A stretch of 64,000 bases of DNA from Bog-756 sp963812525 (GCA_963812525.1 CAWEVL010000011.1:806001-870000), one strand, 5' to 3'; shown: positions 38,725-47,988, counted from the stretch's first letter. The notes: generated by a model from the letters alone, not told the origin. Made by a program: numbers and translations.

Positions 38725-39513
38725 CTACGCCGGCAGGCCGTCCAGAAAGTCGAGGATGGCCCCGTTGACCGGCCCGGGATGGGTGAGGTTGGCCGAGTGG
38801 GTCCCGCCCTCGATCGCCACCACCACGCCGCCGTGGGGCAGTCCGGCGGCCAGCCGTTCGGCTCTCTCCATGGCGATCGACTGATCGGCAGTGCCGTGCA
38901 CCACCAGCGCCGGTGCGTCGATCTCGCCCAGCCGGTCGGTGATGTCGTCACGGTCGATGAGGGCCCGGCCGGGTCGGGCCATGGACTCCTTGGGGCGGGC
39001 CAGCCAGCGGGGCACCCACTGTGCGCTGAGGCCGGGGTCGCCGAAGATCAGGCCCGACACCGTCTCGGCGATCTCGTCGGAGGGACCGCGGAGGACCCAC
39101 TCGTCCAGCATGGCCCGGTACACGGGGACCACGTCGGGTTCCTCCGCCCCGGCCTGGGTGTCCAGCAGGATCAGGCCGCGTACACGCTCGGGCGCCTTCA
39201 GGGCCACCCGCAGCGAGACGAAGCCACCCTGGGACATCCCGCCGATGGCGGCCCGCTCGATGCCCAGATGGTCCAGCAGGGCGAGGCAGTCGGCGGCCAG
39301 GTCCCAGTACGAGAAGGGCTCCCCGTCGTCGACGGTGGCTCCGTGCCCCCGGCTGTCCCAGGTGATCACCCGGAACCGCGGGGTCAGCGCCTCCACCTGG
39401 TGCGCGAACATGGTCCGGTCCATCAGGAACCCGTGGGCCAGCACCACCGGCGGGCCGTCGCCGCCGGTGTCGTCGTAGGCCACATCCACACCGTTGAGGG
39501 AGGCGCTGGTCAT
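38725..39513 (-). CDS. Alpha/beta hydrolase
   Basis: This intact 262-residue protein starts at ATG 39513 (MTSASLNGVDVAYDD). The oxyanion strand is VVLAHGFLMD. The nucleophile elbow GGMSQGGF holds the catalytic Ser. VHGTADQSIAMERAERL carries the likely acid, and GGTHSANLTHPG the His. The overall pattern is that of esterase/haloperoxidase-like hydrolases acting on small esters or lactones. It is cytoplasmic, with no signal peptide. It is convergent with the hydrolase fragment upstream. Confidence 0.88.
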   Translation of the reverse strand: MTSASLNGVDVAYDDTGGDGPPVVLAHGFLMDRTMFAHQVEALTPRFRVITWDSRGHGATVDDGEPFSYWDLAADCLALLDHLGIERAAIGGMSQGGFVSLRVALKAPERVRGLILLDTQAGAEEPDVVPVYRAMLDEWVLRGPSDEIAETVSGLIFGDPGLSAQWVPRWLARPKESMARPGRALIDRDDITDRLGEIDAPALVVHGTADQSIAMERAERLAAGLPHGGVVVAIEGGTHSANLTHPGPVNGAILDFLDGLPA

Positions 39514-39673
39514 CGGGGCTCCTTGTCGTCGATCCGGAGTACCGTCCCGCCGGCCGGCAGGCGCACTGGGGGGCAGGCGGGTCCTCGTGGGTGACCTGGT
39601 CCGGTGAGCGTAGGCCACCGGACGGCGGCAAGACGGTACCGGGAGCCGGCGGAGGCGGCCGGACCCGACGCGA

Positions 39674-39916
39674 CTACTGCCGGTAGCCCTCGACGGTGTC
39701 CTCGGAGCGGAGGGTGGCCTCGTCGGGACTCCGGCCGGCGCTGCGCAGGGCGCGGCGTTGCCGGAGCAGGTCCCACATCCGGTCCAGGGTGACCTCGAGG
39801 GACTTCATGCGCGCCACCTCGTCCTCCGAGAGCCCCTCACCGACGTGCCGTTCCTCGAGGCGCTGCTCCTCCTCGGCCAGACTCCCGATCCGGGTGATGA
39901 TCTCGTGGTCGTCCAC
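39674..39916 (-). CDS. DUF2630 family protein, 80 aa
   Basis: This intact short protein opens MDDHEIITRIGSLAEEEQRL and contains GLSEDEVARMKSLEVTLDRMWDLLRQRRALR and SPDEATLRSEDTVEGY. The two helices and the WDLLRQRRA motif identify the actinobacterial DUF2630 family, of unknown function. It is highly charged and probably cytoplasmic. GGAGG lies upstream of ATG 39916 on the minus strand. Confidence 0.85.
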   Translation of the reverse strand: MDDHEIITRIGSLAEEEQRLEERHVGEGLSEDEVARMKSLEVTLDRMWDLLRQRRALRSAGRSPDEATLRSEDTVEGYRQ

Positions 39917-40039
39917 GGCTGCCTCCTTGGTAGGCGGGCATGCTTCGGCCCGGGCCCCTCAGGTTAGAGGTTGGCACCGGAGGGCGGTCCGGTCCACGCC
40001 GGTCCCGCGGTCGTCGGCCCGGCCACGGGCATGGTGCGC

Positions 40040-41194
40040 CTAGCGAGGGGCCCGGGGCATGCCCAGACCGATCATGGCGATGATGTCGCGCTGCACCTCG
40101 TTGGTCCCGCCCCCGAAGGTGAAGATGGTCTGACTCCTCGACGCCTGCTCGAGGCGGCCCCGCAGCACGGCACCCGGCGAGCCCTCGGGCAGATAGCCGG
40201 CCTGGCCCACCACTTCGAGCAGGAGCCGGTAGGCCTCGAGGGCGAATTCGGTACCGAACACCTTGGTGGCCGAGGCGTCGGCCGGGTTGAGGCCCTTGTC
40301 GGCCGCCCACGCCACCTTCCAGTTGAGCAGCTTGAGGAACTCGGCGCGGGCCAGGGCCCGGGCCAGATGGACCTGGACCCACTCCCGGTCGATCACCCGG
40401 CCCCCGTGGACCGGCGCCTCCCGGGCCCACGCCTCCACGTCGGCGATGCTGCGCAGGATCCCCGACACCGGGCAGATGGCCACCCGCTCGTGATTGAGCT
40501 GGTTGGTGATCAACTTCCACCCTTCGTTCTCCGCACCCACCAGGTTGGTCGCCGGAACCCGGACTCCGTCGTAGAAGGTGGCGCTGGTGAACTCGCCGGC
40601 CACGGTGCGCAACGGCGTCCAGCTGAACCCGGGCGAGTCGGTGGGGACGATGAAGACCGAGAGCCCCTTGTGCTTGGGGGCGTCGGGGTCGGTACGGACG
40701 GCCAGCCACACGTAGTCGGCGTACTGGATCGCGCTGGTGTAGAGCTTCTCACCGGTGATCACGTACTCGTCCCCGTCGCGCTCGGCCCGGGTACGGAGCG
40801 AGGCCAGATCGGTCCCGGCCGTGGTCTCGGTGTAGCCGATGGAGAAGTGGACCTCACCCCTGAGGATCCCGGGCAGGAGGCGGGCCTTCTGTTCGTCGGT
40901 GCCCAGCGTCATCAACGTAGGGCCGACGCTGTTGAGGGTCAGGAGGGGCAGGGGTACGCCGGCCCAATGGGATTCCTCGACGAAGATCATCTGGTCGATG
41001 GGGCCGCGGCCCTGGCCGCCGAACGCCACCGGCCAGCCCAGGCCCAGCCATCCGTCGTGGCCCATCCGCCGGATGAGACGGGTGTAGGAGGGTTCCGGGT
41101 CGTCGTTGCGCCCTTCCTCCTCGACCAGTCCGGTGAAGTAGGCCCGCAGCCGGTCCTGCAACCCCTGCTGCTCGTCGGTCAGTGCCAGGTGCAT
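40040..41194 (-). CDS. Acyl-CoA dehydrogenase family protein
   Basis: This intact 384-residue flavoenzyme oxidises acyl-CoA thioesters. The N-terminal helical domain has LTDEQQGLQDRLRAYF. The middle beta-domain has FSIGYTETTAGTDLASLRT (signature 1) and GEKLYTSAIQYADYVWLAVRT. The C-terminal FAD domain has GYLPEGSPGAVLRGRLEQASRSQTIFTFGGGTNEVQRDIIAMIGLGMPR. ATG 41194 is chosen over the GTG six bases upstream because GGGAGGGTGAGG precedes it. The catalytic base is not at the classical Glu of short-chain members. It is divergent from the NAD(P)-binding gene. Confidence 0.9.
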   Translation of the reverse strand: MHLALTDEQQGLQDRLRAYFTGLVEEEGRNDDPEPSYTRLIRRMGHDGWLGLGWPVAFGGQGRGPIDQMIFVEESHWAGVPLPLLTLNSVGPTLMTLGTDEQKARLLPGILRGEVHFSIGYTETTAGTDLASLRTRAERDGDEYVITGEKLYTSAIQYADYVWLAVRTDPDAPKHKGLSVFIVPTDSPGFSWTPLRTVAGEFTSATFYDGVRVPATNLVGAENEGWKLITNQLNHERVAICPVSGILRSIADVEAWAREAPVHGGRVIDREWVQVHLARALARAEFLKLLNWKVAWAADKGLNPADASATKVFGTEFALEAYRLLLEVVGQAGYLPEGSPGAVLRGRLEQASRSQTIFTFGGGTNEVQRDIIAMIGLGMPRAPR

Positions 41195-41332
41195 CCTCAC
41201 CCTCCCGTGTCCGCCCGAACCCTAACAACCGGAGGCGGTGGGACCGGCCGGCACACGCTCGGCTCAGCCGGCCGAGCTCCTACTCTGAGCCCGGACCCTC
41301 CGCACCGCGCCAGGGCCGGCCAGGAGGAGACC

Positions 41333-41974
41333 ATGGACGTCGTGCTGTTCGGAGCGACCGGGAACATCGGCGGGGCCATCGCTGCCGAGCTGGTGGCCCG
41401 AGACCACTCGGTCACCGGGGTCACCCGGTCGGGAGGGTCCGGCGCGGCGACGCGGGCCGGCGTGACCCAGCGGAACGGCGACGCCACCGATCCGGCCAGC
41501 GTGGCCGCGATGGTACGGCGGGCCGACGCGGTCATCTCGGCCGTCGGCCCGGTGTTCGGCTCCGGCCAGCCCCAGCCGTTCGTGGCCGCGGCCCACGGCC
41601 TCGTGGCCGGGCTCCGCCTCGCCGGGGTCAGCCGGCTGCTGGTGGTGGGCGGGGCCGGCAGCCTCGAGGTGGCACCGGGCCTCCAGGCGGTGGACGCCCC
41701 GCAGTTCCCCGAGGCCTACAAGCCCAATGCCCTGGCTCAGCGGCAGGCCCTCGAGTACTACCGCACGGTCGACGACCTCGACTGGACCTACATCTCCCCG
41801 GCGGCCGAGATCGGTCCCGGGCCCCACGTGAAGGACTACCAGCTGGGCCACCACCTGATGCTGTTGGCCGACGACGGCCAGAGCCACATCAGCTACGCCG
41901 ACTACGCCGACGGCGTGGTGGACTGCCTCGAGGAGGGTACCCACCTGCGGGAGCGGATCACCCTGGCCGACTGA
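41333..41974 (+). CDS. NAD(P)-binding (NmrA/BVR-B-like) protein
   Basis: This intact 213-residue Rossmann protein starts at ATG 41333, preceded by AGGAGGAG. It has VLFGATGNIGGAIAAELVARDH (G-x-x-G-x-x-G dinucleotide loop), then GDATDPASVAAMVRRADAVISAVGP. LLVVGGAGSLEVAPG, DLDWTYISPAAEIGPG and SYADYADGVVDCLE follow. It matches atypical short SDRs such as flavin reductase/BVR-B and YwnB. The role could be NAD(P)H-dependent reduction or redox sensing. It lacks the classical Tyr-x3-Lys pair. Confidence 0.85.
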   Translation: MDVVLFGATGNIGGAIAAELVARDHSVTGVTRSGGSGAATRAGVTQRNGDATDPASVAAMVRRADAVISAVGPVFGSGQPQPFVAAAHGLVAGLRLAGVSRLLVVGGAGSLEVAPGLQAVDAPQFPEAYKPNALAQRQALEYYRTVDDLDWTYISPAAEIGPGPHVKDYQLGHHLMLLADDGQSHISYADYADGVVDCLEEGTHLRERITLAD

Positions 41975-42078
41975 ACAGCCGCGGTGGCCCGGCCGGGCCG
42001 TCCCCACCCGGCCGGCGTCGGGCCCGGGGTCAGCTCCGTCGGTGCCCGGCCGACGAGGTTGCACTACCGTCACCTCCC

Positions 42079-42882
42079 ATGAGCGACCTCACCCCGCCCC
42101 CGGCCCCCACCTCCCCGGAGCAGTTGTTCTCGGTGGCCGGCAAGACGGTGGTGGTCACCGGGGGCACCCGGGGCATCGGCCGGATGATCGCCGGCGGGTT
42201 CGTGGCCGCCGGGGCCACGGTGGTGGTGGCGTCACGCAAGCCGGAAGCGGTGCAGGCCACCGTGGCCGAGCTCTCACCCTTCGGCCCCTGCTCCGGGGTG
42301 GCCGCCGACCTGTCCACCGAGGAGGGGGCCCGGCGGTTCGCCGAGCAGGTCGGCGCCGACCATCCCGCGGTCGACGTGCTGGTCAACAACGCCGGAGCCA
42401 CCTGGGGGGCGCCGCTGGCCGAGCACGACACCGCCTCCTGGGACCGGGTGCTCAACCTCAACGTGCAGGGCATCTTCCACACCACCAAGTTCTTCCTGCC
42501 GCTCCTCGAGGCCCGCGGCACCGCGGCGACGCCGTCTCGGGTCATCAACATCGGTTCCATCGACGGCATCCACGTCCCCGTCCTCGAGTCCTATTCGTAT
42601 TCGGCGTCCAAGGCGGCGGTGCACCAGCTGACCCGGCACCTGGCCAAGCGGTTGGCCCCGACCGTGACGGTGAACGCCGTCGCTCCGGGCCCCTTCGAGT
42701 CCAAGATGATGGCCGCCACCCTCGAGGCCTTCGGCGACCAGATCGCGGCCGCGGCCCCACTCAAGCGCATCGGTCGGCCCGACGACATGGCCGGCGTGAC
42801 CATCTTCCTGGCCTCGGCGGCCGGGGCCTACCTGACCGGCGCCGTCATCCCGGTCGACGGAGGCATCGCCACCACTGCCTGA
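42079..42882 (+). CDS. SDR family oxidoreductase
   Basis: This intact 267-residue classical SDR has VVVTGGTRGIGRMIAGGFVAAGA (cofactor loop), then LVNNAGATWGAPL (NNAG). SRVINIGSIDG holds the Ser, and YSYSASKAAVHQ the Tyr-x3-Lys. VAPGPFESKM follows. The end is LASAAGAYLTGAVIPVDGG. The Arg and Lys after the cofactor loop suggest NADP+. A 17-residue Pro-rich lead precedes the fold. It probably reduces a 3-oxoacyl or similar ketone. It follows the NAD(P)-binding gene after about 100 bp. Confidence 0.9.
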   Translation: MSDLTPPPAPTSPEQLFSVAGKTVVVTGGTRGIGRMIAGGFVAAGATVVVASRKPEAVQATVAELSPFGPCSGVAADLSTEEGARRFAEQVGADHPAVDVLVNNAGATWGAPLAEHDTASWDRVLNLNVQGIFHTTKFFLPLLEARGTAATPSRVINIGSIDGIHVPVLESYSYSASKAAVHQLTRHLAKRLAPTVTVNAVAPGPFESKMMAATLEAFGDQIAAAAPLKRIGRPDDMAGVTIFLASAAGAYLTGAVIPVDGGIATTA

Positions 42883-42922
42883 GGGGGACACCGGCCGGGC
42901 GTCCGGCGAGGTGGGTGCGGCC

Positions 42923-43765
42923 TCAGTCGAAGTCGGGCAGGTCGGGAAGCCGGCGGGCGACCAGCGCATCGGCGCGGTCCAGCAGCTTCTGCGGGTAGGC
43001 CTCGTGGGTGAGGATGAGGAACTGCTCGGCCCGGATGCCCTCCACCACCTTGCCGGCCACCTCGCCCGGTTCCATCCCGGCGTCCACGGCCTGGGCCAGG
43101 AACTCGGAGACGAACTTCTGGTCCTCGGTGAACTCGGTGGCCAGCCGCTCGGGGCGGTGACGCTCGGAGTCCAGGATGTTGGTGCGGATCATCCCCGGGC
43201 ACAGCGCGGAGGCCCGGAGCTTCGAACCGGTGGCCACCAGATCGTTGGCCAGGCACTCCGTGGCGGCGAAGGCGGCGAATTTGGAGATGGCGTAGGGCGC
43301 CTCGAAGGGTGCTCCGAGGAGCCCGGCCACCGAGGCCGTGTTGACGATGTGACCCTCGGTGTCCTGGGCCAGCATCCGGGGGACGAAGGCCCGGATGCCG
43401 TGGAGGATCCCCCACAGGTTGGCCCCCAGGACGAATTCGAAGTCTTCGACCGGCCGGTCCCAGATCACCCCGCCCACGAACACGCCCGCGTTGTTGCAGA
43501 CCACATCCACCTGGCCCCAACGGTCGAAGACGGCGTCGGCCAGGGCTTCGACCTCGGCCGCCCGGCTCACGTCACACCGCTGGGTCATGCACTCCACCGA
43601 GGATGCCCGCTCCCCGATCTGGCCCGCCGTGACGGACAGGGACTCCTGGTCCAGGTCGGCCAGGGCCACATGCATGCCCTCGGCCGCCAGGGCCAGGGCC
43701 AGGGCCTGGCCGATCCCGCTCCCCGCGCCGGTGACCACGGCGACCTTCCCTCGGAACTCCTGCAT
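42923..43765 (-). CDS. SDR family oxidoreductase
   Basis: This intact 280-residue classical SDR starts at ATG 43765 (MQEFRGKVAVVTGAG). The cofactor loop is TGAGSGIGQALALALA with Asp (ALADLD), so NAD+ is likely. VVCNNAGVFVGG, IVNTASVAGLLG and APYAISKFAAFAATE (Tyr-x3-Lys) follow. ALCPGMIRTNIL, a helical lid and GIRAEQFLILTHEAYPQKLLDRADAL end it. This C-terminal part is typical of SDRs clustered with acyl-CoA dehydrogenases and lipases in lipid or steroid breakdown. Confidence 0.9.
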   Translation of the reverse strand: MQEFRGKVAVVTGAGSGIGQALALALAAEGMHVALADLDQESLSVTAGQIGERASSVECMTQRCDVSRAAEVEALADAVFDRWGQVDVVCNNAGVFVGGVIWDRPVEDFEFVLGANLWGILHGIRAFVPRMLAQDTEGHIVNTASVAGLLGAPFEAPYAISKFAAFAATECLANDLVATGSKLRASALCPGMIRTNILDSERHRPERLATEFTEDQKFVSEFLAQAVDAGMEPGEVAGKVVEGIRAEQFLILTHEAYPQKLLDRADALVARRLPDLPDFD

Positions 43766-43802
43766 GCTCGCTGTCCTCTCGTCGACGAGTCGGGTGCCGG
43801 AC

Positions 43803-44753
43803 TCAGGGGGCGGCCGGCCGGCCGGGCGCTCCGGCCGACACCCCGAGCTGGTCGGCCAGGAAGGCACCGATGGCCACGATGCTCTCGTCCGACTCGGGGA
43901 TGATCGCACCGGGAAAGGCCTGGAACACGTGGATGAGCTCCGGCCACACGGTGAGCGAGACCGTCCCGCCGGCCGCCCGGAGGCGGTCGGCCAGGCCGGT
44001 GGCGTCGTCGAGCAGCACCTCGTGGGCCCCCACCTCGATGTGCACGGGCGGCAGACCGGTCAGGTCCTCGGCGAACAGGGGCGACACCAGTTCCCCCCGG
44101 GGGTCGGCCACCCCCAGGTAGCACCGGGCCATCTCGTCCAGCCCGGCACGGGACACCATCGGGTCGAGGTCGGCCAGCGAGTCGTAGGACGGGGCCGACT
44201 GGGTCAGGTCGACCCACGGCGACAGACAGACGGCGGCGGCCGGGAGCGGGTCGCCGGCCTCCCGCAGGGCCAGCAGGGTGGCCATGGTCAGGCCGCCTCC
44301 GGCGGAGTCCCCGGCGATGGCCGTACGGGCAGGATCGGCGCCCCGGCCCAGCAGATCACGGAAGGCCGAGGTGGCATCGGTGACGGCGGCGGGGAACGGG
44401 TCCTCGGGAGCCAGGCGGTAGTCGAGCAGGGCCACCGGGGTCCGCGATGCGCCGGCCAGACGTGCGGCCAGCTGCCGGTGGCTGTCGAGGGACCCGCTGC
44501 AGTAGCCGCCACCGTGCAGGTACAGCACGACCGGACCGGCCTCGGTGTCGTCGGCGGGCCCGTCGGCGCCGTCGGGTGTGATCCGCTCGGCCGGCCGGCC
44601 TCCGAGGGCGATCCGCTCGACCACGACGCCCTCCGGGGGCGGGGACCCCTGGGCCGACTGGTCGAGGGCGGCGCGGCGTTCGGCCACCGTGCCCGACGTC
44701 AACCCGGAGTCGGCCAGGAACGCACTGATCATTTCGACACCGGGATGGCTCAC
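43803..44753 (-). CDS. Alpha/beta hydrolase fold-3 (hormone-sensitive lipase family) esterase
   Basis: This intact 316-residue esterase has the oxyanion motif LYLHGGGYCSGSLDSH and the nucleophile motif AIAGDSAGGGL. Acid and base regions are HIEVGAHEVLLDDATGLAD and LIHVFQAFPG. LDYRLAPEDPFPAAV is also diagnostic. It cleaves short to medium acyl esters in the cytoplasm. It lies just upstream of the SDR on the same strand (37 bp apart), so the two may be co-transcribed. Confidence 0.9.
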   Translation of the reverse strand: MSHPGVEMISAFLADSGLTSGTVAERRAALDQSAQGSPPPEGVVVERIALGGRPAERITPDGADGPADDTEAGPVVLYLHGGGYCSGSLDSHRQLAARLAGASRTPVALLDYRLAPEDPFPAAVTDATSAFRDLLGRGADPARTAIAGDSAGGGLTMATLLALREAGDPLPAAAVCLSPWVDLTQSAPSYDSLADLDPMVSRAGLDEMARCYLGVADPRGELVSPLFAEDLTGLPPVHIEVGAHEVLLDDATGLADRLRAAGGTVSLTVWPELIHVFQAFPGAIIPESDESIVAIGAFLADQLGVSAGAPGRPAAP

Positions 44754-44973
44754 GACTGGCGGACTCCTCTGCTGCAGACGGGTCGGACGGGTGCGACCGG
44801 TCGGACCCGTCGCGGGACGGACCGTACGCCCTGAGTTTCGCAGGACTTCGGATCCGATGTCCGACTTGCTCGCCGGGGCCCGCTCGCCGGGGCCGGCCGG
44901 CCGTCCGACGTGGGGCGGCCACCAGGGTTCGTGCGCCCGCCGGCGGGAGGGGCACCAGCCCGCTCGGTTGCCC

Positions 44974-44996
44974 GTCTACCACTTTGCGTGGCAGAC
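44974..44996. promoter_or_regulatory. Imperfect inverted repeat before the NlpC/P60 gene
   Basis: GTCTACCAC (44974-44982) and GTGGCAGAC (44988-44996) form 9-bp arms with one mismatch around TTTGC. It sits 53 bp before the NlpC/P60 start, in the intergenic region shared with the leftward esterase gene. It may be a regulator site or an RNA hairpin. Confidence 0.4.
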
Positions 44997-45048
44997 TGGC
45001 TACTCAAGGCGTTGGCGGTCGACGCCCAGGGGCACAGAGGGGCGTGGA

Positions 45049-46344
45049 ATGGGGCATCCGTGGAGCGTGCGCGTGTCGGCCGGCGCCGCCGGGCTGATGG
45101 TGTGGGGGGCCCTCGCGGCTGCGGTCGCCTTCCCCACACCGGCCGGGGCCGCCGCACGGCTGGCCGGGAATTCGGCGACCATCCCGGTGGCCGGGCACGT
45201 CAACCGGGCCATCGCCGTGGCCGGGCACACGCCGGGGCTGCCGGCGCCCGACAACTTCTGGCTCACCACCCCCAGCGGATCGCTCACCGCCTTCGGAGTC
45301 CCGTCCTACGGCGCTCCGGGCACCCCGCTCAACCGGCCGGTGGTGGGCATGGCCGCCTCGGGTGATCAGCAGGGGTACTGGATGGTGGCCTCGGACGGCG
45401 GGGTGTTCAGCTACGGGGACGCCCACTTCTTCGGGTCGACCGGCAACATCCACCTCAACCGGCCGATCGTGGCCCTCTCCGCCACCCGCGACAGCCGGGG
45501 CTACTGGCTGGTGGCCTCGGACGGCGGGGTGTTCACGTTCGGCGACGGGGTGTTCTACGGGTCGACCGGCTCCATCGCCCTCAACCGACCCATCGTGGGC
45601 ATGGCCCCGACCCCGGACGGCAAGGGGTACTGGCTGGTGGCCTCGGACGGCGGGGTGTTCACGTTCGGCGACGGGGTGTTCTACGGGTCGACCGGCTCCA
45701 TCGCCCTCAACCAGCCCATCGTGGGCATGGCCCCGACCCCGGACGGCAAGGGGTACTGGCTGGTGGCCTCGGACGGCGGGGTGTTCACGTTCGGTGACGC
45801 CGCCTTCTACGGGTCGACGGCCAGCGCGCCGCAGGATCCGGTAGAGCGCCTGGTCGCCTCCCCGTCCGGCCACGGCTACTGGGTGGTCCAGCAGAACGGG
45901 ACGGCCACCCCCTTCGGGGACGCCGGCTCGTCCACCCCTCCGGCCCAGGCCCTCATGTTCGCCCCGGTGACGCCGGGCGACAAGGCAGTGACCTTCGCCT
46001 TCCAGCAGTTGGGCAAGCCGTACATCTGGGGCGGGAACGGGCCGGTGGGCTACGACTGCTCGGGGCTGGCGCTGGCCTCGTGGCAGAACGGTGCCGGCGT
46101 GTCGTTCGCCCGGGTGGCCGACGACCAGTACCACACTGCGGGGACCCCGGTCCCGATGAGCGACCTCCGCACGGGAGACCTGGTCTTCTGGGGCACCAGC
46201 GCCACGGACTGGACGAGCGTCTACCACACCGCCCTGTACGTGGGGGGGAACCGGATCGTCGAGGCCACCGGGGACCACGTCCAGCTCAACGATCTGGGAC
46301 AGTGGGGCTCGGGCGACCTGATGCCCAACGCCCGCCGACCCTGA
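45049..46344 (+). CDS. NlpC/P60 peptidoglycan endopeptidase with 42-residue repeats
   Basis: This intact 431-residue secreted wall hydrolase starts at ATG 45049. A signal peptide ends around AFPTPAGAAA. An Ala-rich segment follows, then several 42-residue repeats (G-Y-W-[ML]-V-A-S-D-G-G-V-F-[TS]-[FY]-G-D...F-[YF]-G-S-T-G) that may bind wall polymers. The NlpC/P60 domain has LGKPYIWGGNGPVGYDCSGLALASW (catalytic Cys), YHTALYVGGNRIVEA (catalytic His) and a final polar residue. The domain cuts between D-Glu and DAP in stem peptides. No membrane anchor follows. Confidence 0.9.
   Translation: MGHPWSVRVSAGAAGLMVWGALAAAVAFPTPAGAAARLAGNSATIPVAGHVNRAIAVAGHTPGLPAPDNFWLTTPSGSLTAFGVPSYGAPGTPLNRPVVGMAASGDQQGYWMVASDGGVFSYGDAHFFGSTGNIHLNRPIVALSATRDSRGYWLVASDGGVFTFGDGVFYGSTGSIALNRPIVGMAPTPDGKGYWLVASDGGVFTFGDGVFYGSTGSIALNQPIVGMAPTPDGKGYWLVASDGGVFTFGDAAFYGSTASAPQDPVERLVASPSGHGYWVVQQNGTATPFGDAGSSTPPAQALMFAPVTPGDKAVTFAFQQLGKPYIWGGNGPVGYDCSGLALASWQNGAGVSFARVADDQYHTAGTPVPMSDLRTGDLVFWGTSATDWTSVYHTALYVGGNRIVEATGDHVQLNDLGQWGSGDLMPNARRP
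45380..45835 (+). repeat. 126-bp tandem repeats inside the NlpC/P60 gene
   Basis: The segment starting TCGGACGGCGGGGTGTTC is at 45391, 45517, 45643 and 45769, each 126 bp apart (42 codons). The second and third units are almost identical over their whole length, while the first and last have diverged. The high identity implies recent unit duplication or gene conversion and predicts copy-number variation between strains. Confidence 0.85.
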
Positions 46345-46455
46345 CCCCGACTCGTCCGGGCTCCGGCCCGCGCCGGCCACCGTGCGGACGGCTCGCTCGG
46401 GTGCCGCCGTCAGGCGGTCCGTACCCACGCCGTCGCCGTGTGGGACGGTGTCGAG

Positions 46456-47988
46456 ATGACCTCCGGGCCCGAGTCTCCGGCCGGCCCCGACGCCGACGGC
46501 CTCCGCTACCGCTCGGCCCGCGGACGGTGGGTGATCGCCGCCACGGTGCTCGGGTCGGGCATGGCCGCCATCGACGCCACCGTCATCGGCATCGCCCTCC
46601 CCACCATCGGGCGGGACTTCCGCGCCTCGCTGGGCACCCTCCAGTGGGTCGTCACCGGCTACACCCTGACCCTGGCCTCCCTCCTCCTCCTGGGCGGCTC
46701 GCTCGGCGACCGCTTCGGACGGAGGCGGGTGTTCGTCATCGGCGTGACCTGGTTCTCGCTGGCCTCGGCGGCCTGCGCCCTGGCCTCCGGCTCCACCGAA
46801 CTCATCGTGCTCCGGGTACTCCAGGGGATCGGCGGTGCGCTGCTGACCCCGGGAAGCCTCGCCATCCTGGAGGCCTCGTTCGCCCCTGACGACCGGAGCG
46901 AGGCCATCGGGGCCTGGTCCGGTCTCGGCGGGGTGGCCACCGCCGCCGGTCCCCTGCTCGGGGGGTACCTCATCACCGCGGCCTCGTGGCGCTGGATCTT
47001 CATCATCAACATCCCCCTCGGTCTCGTGGTCCTGCTGGTCTCGGCCCGCCATGTGCCGGAGTCGCACGACCCGGCGGCCACCGGCCGCATCGACGTGGCC
47101 GGCGCGGCGCTGGCCACCGTGTCCCTGGCCGGCGTGGCCTACGCCCTCATCGAGGGTCCGGCGGCCGGGTGGACCGCACCGGCGGTGCTGACGTCGCTGA
47201 CCGTCGGGGTGCTCGGCACCGTGGCCTTCCTGGTGACGGAGGCCCGGTCTCCCGCCCCCATGCTGCCGCTGGGCCTGTTCCGCAACCGGCAGTTCTCCGT
47301 GACCAACGGCGTCACGTTCGTGGTCTACGCCGGACTGGGCGGCGTGCTCTTCCTCCTGCCCGTGGTCCTCCAGGTGGTCGACCACTACTCCCCCCTCGAG
47401 TCCGGGGTGGCCCTGCTCCCCGTCACCTTGGTCATGCTGGCCTTCTCGGCCCGCTCCGGCCGCCTGGCGGCGACCATCGGCCCGCGGCTCCAGATGACCG
47501 CGGGGCCCGTGGTGGTGGGCGCCGGCCTGGCCCTGCTCAGCCGGGCCCCGAACGGCGGCTCGTACGTCACCGCGGTGCTCCCCGGCGTGCTGGTGCTGGC
47601 CGCCGGGTTGGCCATCACCGTGGCCCCGCTCACCTCCACCGCCCTCAACTCGGTCTCCGAGCAACGCGCCGGGCTGGCCTCGGCGGTCAACAACGATGTC
47701 GCCCGGCTGGGCAGCCTGATCGCCGTGGCCGTCCTGCCGGCGCTCGGGGGCATCACCGGGCTGAGCTACCTGCACCCCCAGGCCCTGGCCCACGGCTTCC
47801 GCCTGGCCGTGCTCATCGCCGGGTCGTGGTGCGTGGCCGGAGGCGTGCTGGCCGGGGTGGGCATTCGCAACCCACCTCGGCGCCCCGGGCGGCGGCCGAT
47901 CGAGCCTCCGGAGCAGCTCACCCACTGCGCCCTGGAGGCGACCCCGCTGCGGGAGGCGGGTTACCGGGTGGCCCCGAAGGCGTCGTAG
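46456..47988 (+). CDS. MFS transporter, DHA2 family, 14 TM
   Basis: This intact exporter of about 510 residues starts at ATG 46456 (MTSGPESPAG); GTG 46438 is an alternative. Motif D1 reads DATVIGIALPTIGRDF. WVVTGYTLTLASLLLLGGSLGDRFGRRRVF is motif A, and VLRVLQGIGGALLTPGSLAI motif B. GPLLGGYLITAASWRWIFIINIPLG is motif C. It is a proton antiporter for drugs or metabolites in the inner membrane. The 3' end overlaps the next, opposite-strand gene by 28 bp. Confidence 0.9.
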   Translation: MTSGPESPAGPDADGLRYRSARGRWVIAATVLGSGMAAIDATVIGIALPTIGRDFRASLGTLQWVVTGYTLTLASLLLLGGSLGDRFGRRRVFVIGVTWFSLASAACALASGSTELIVLRVLQGIGGALLTPGSLAILEASFAPDDRSEAIGAWSGLGGVATAAGPLLGGYLITAASWRWIFIINIPLGLVVLLVSARHVPESHDPAATGRIDVAGAALATVSLAGVAYALIEGPAAGWTAPAVLTSLTVGVLGTVAFLVTEARSPAPMLPLGLFRNRQFSVTNGVTFVVYAGLGGVLFLLPVVLQVVDHYSPLESGVALLPVTLVMLAFSARSGRLAATIGPRLQMTAGPVVVGAGLALLSRAPNGGSYVTAVLPGVLVLAAGLAITVAPLTSTALNSVSEQRAGLASAVNNDVARLGSLIAVAVLPALGGITGLSYLHPQALAHGFRLAVLIAGSWCVAGGVLAGVGIRNPPRRPGRRPIEPPEQLTHCALEATPLREAGYRVAPKAS

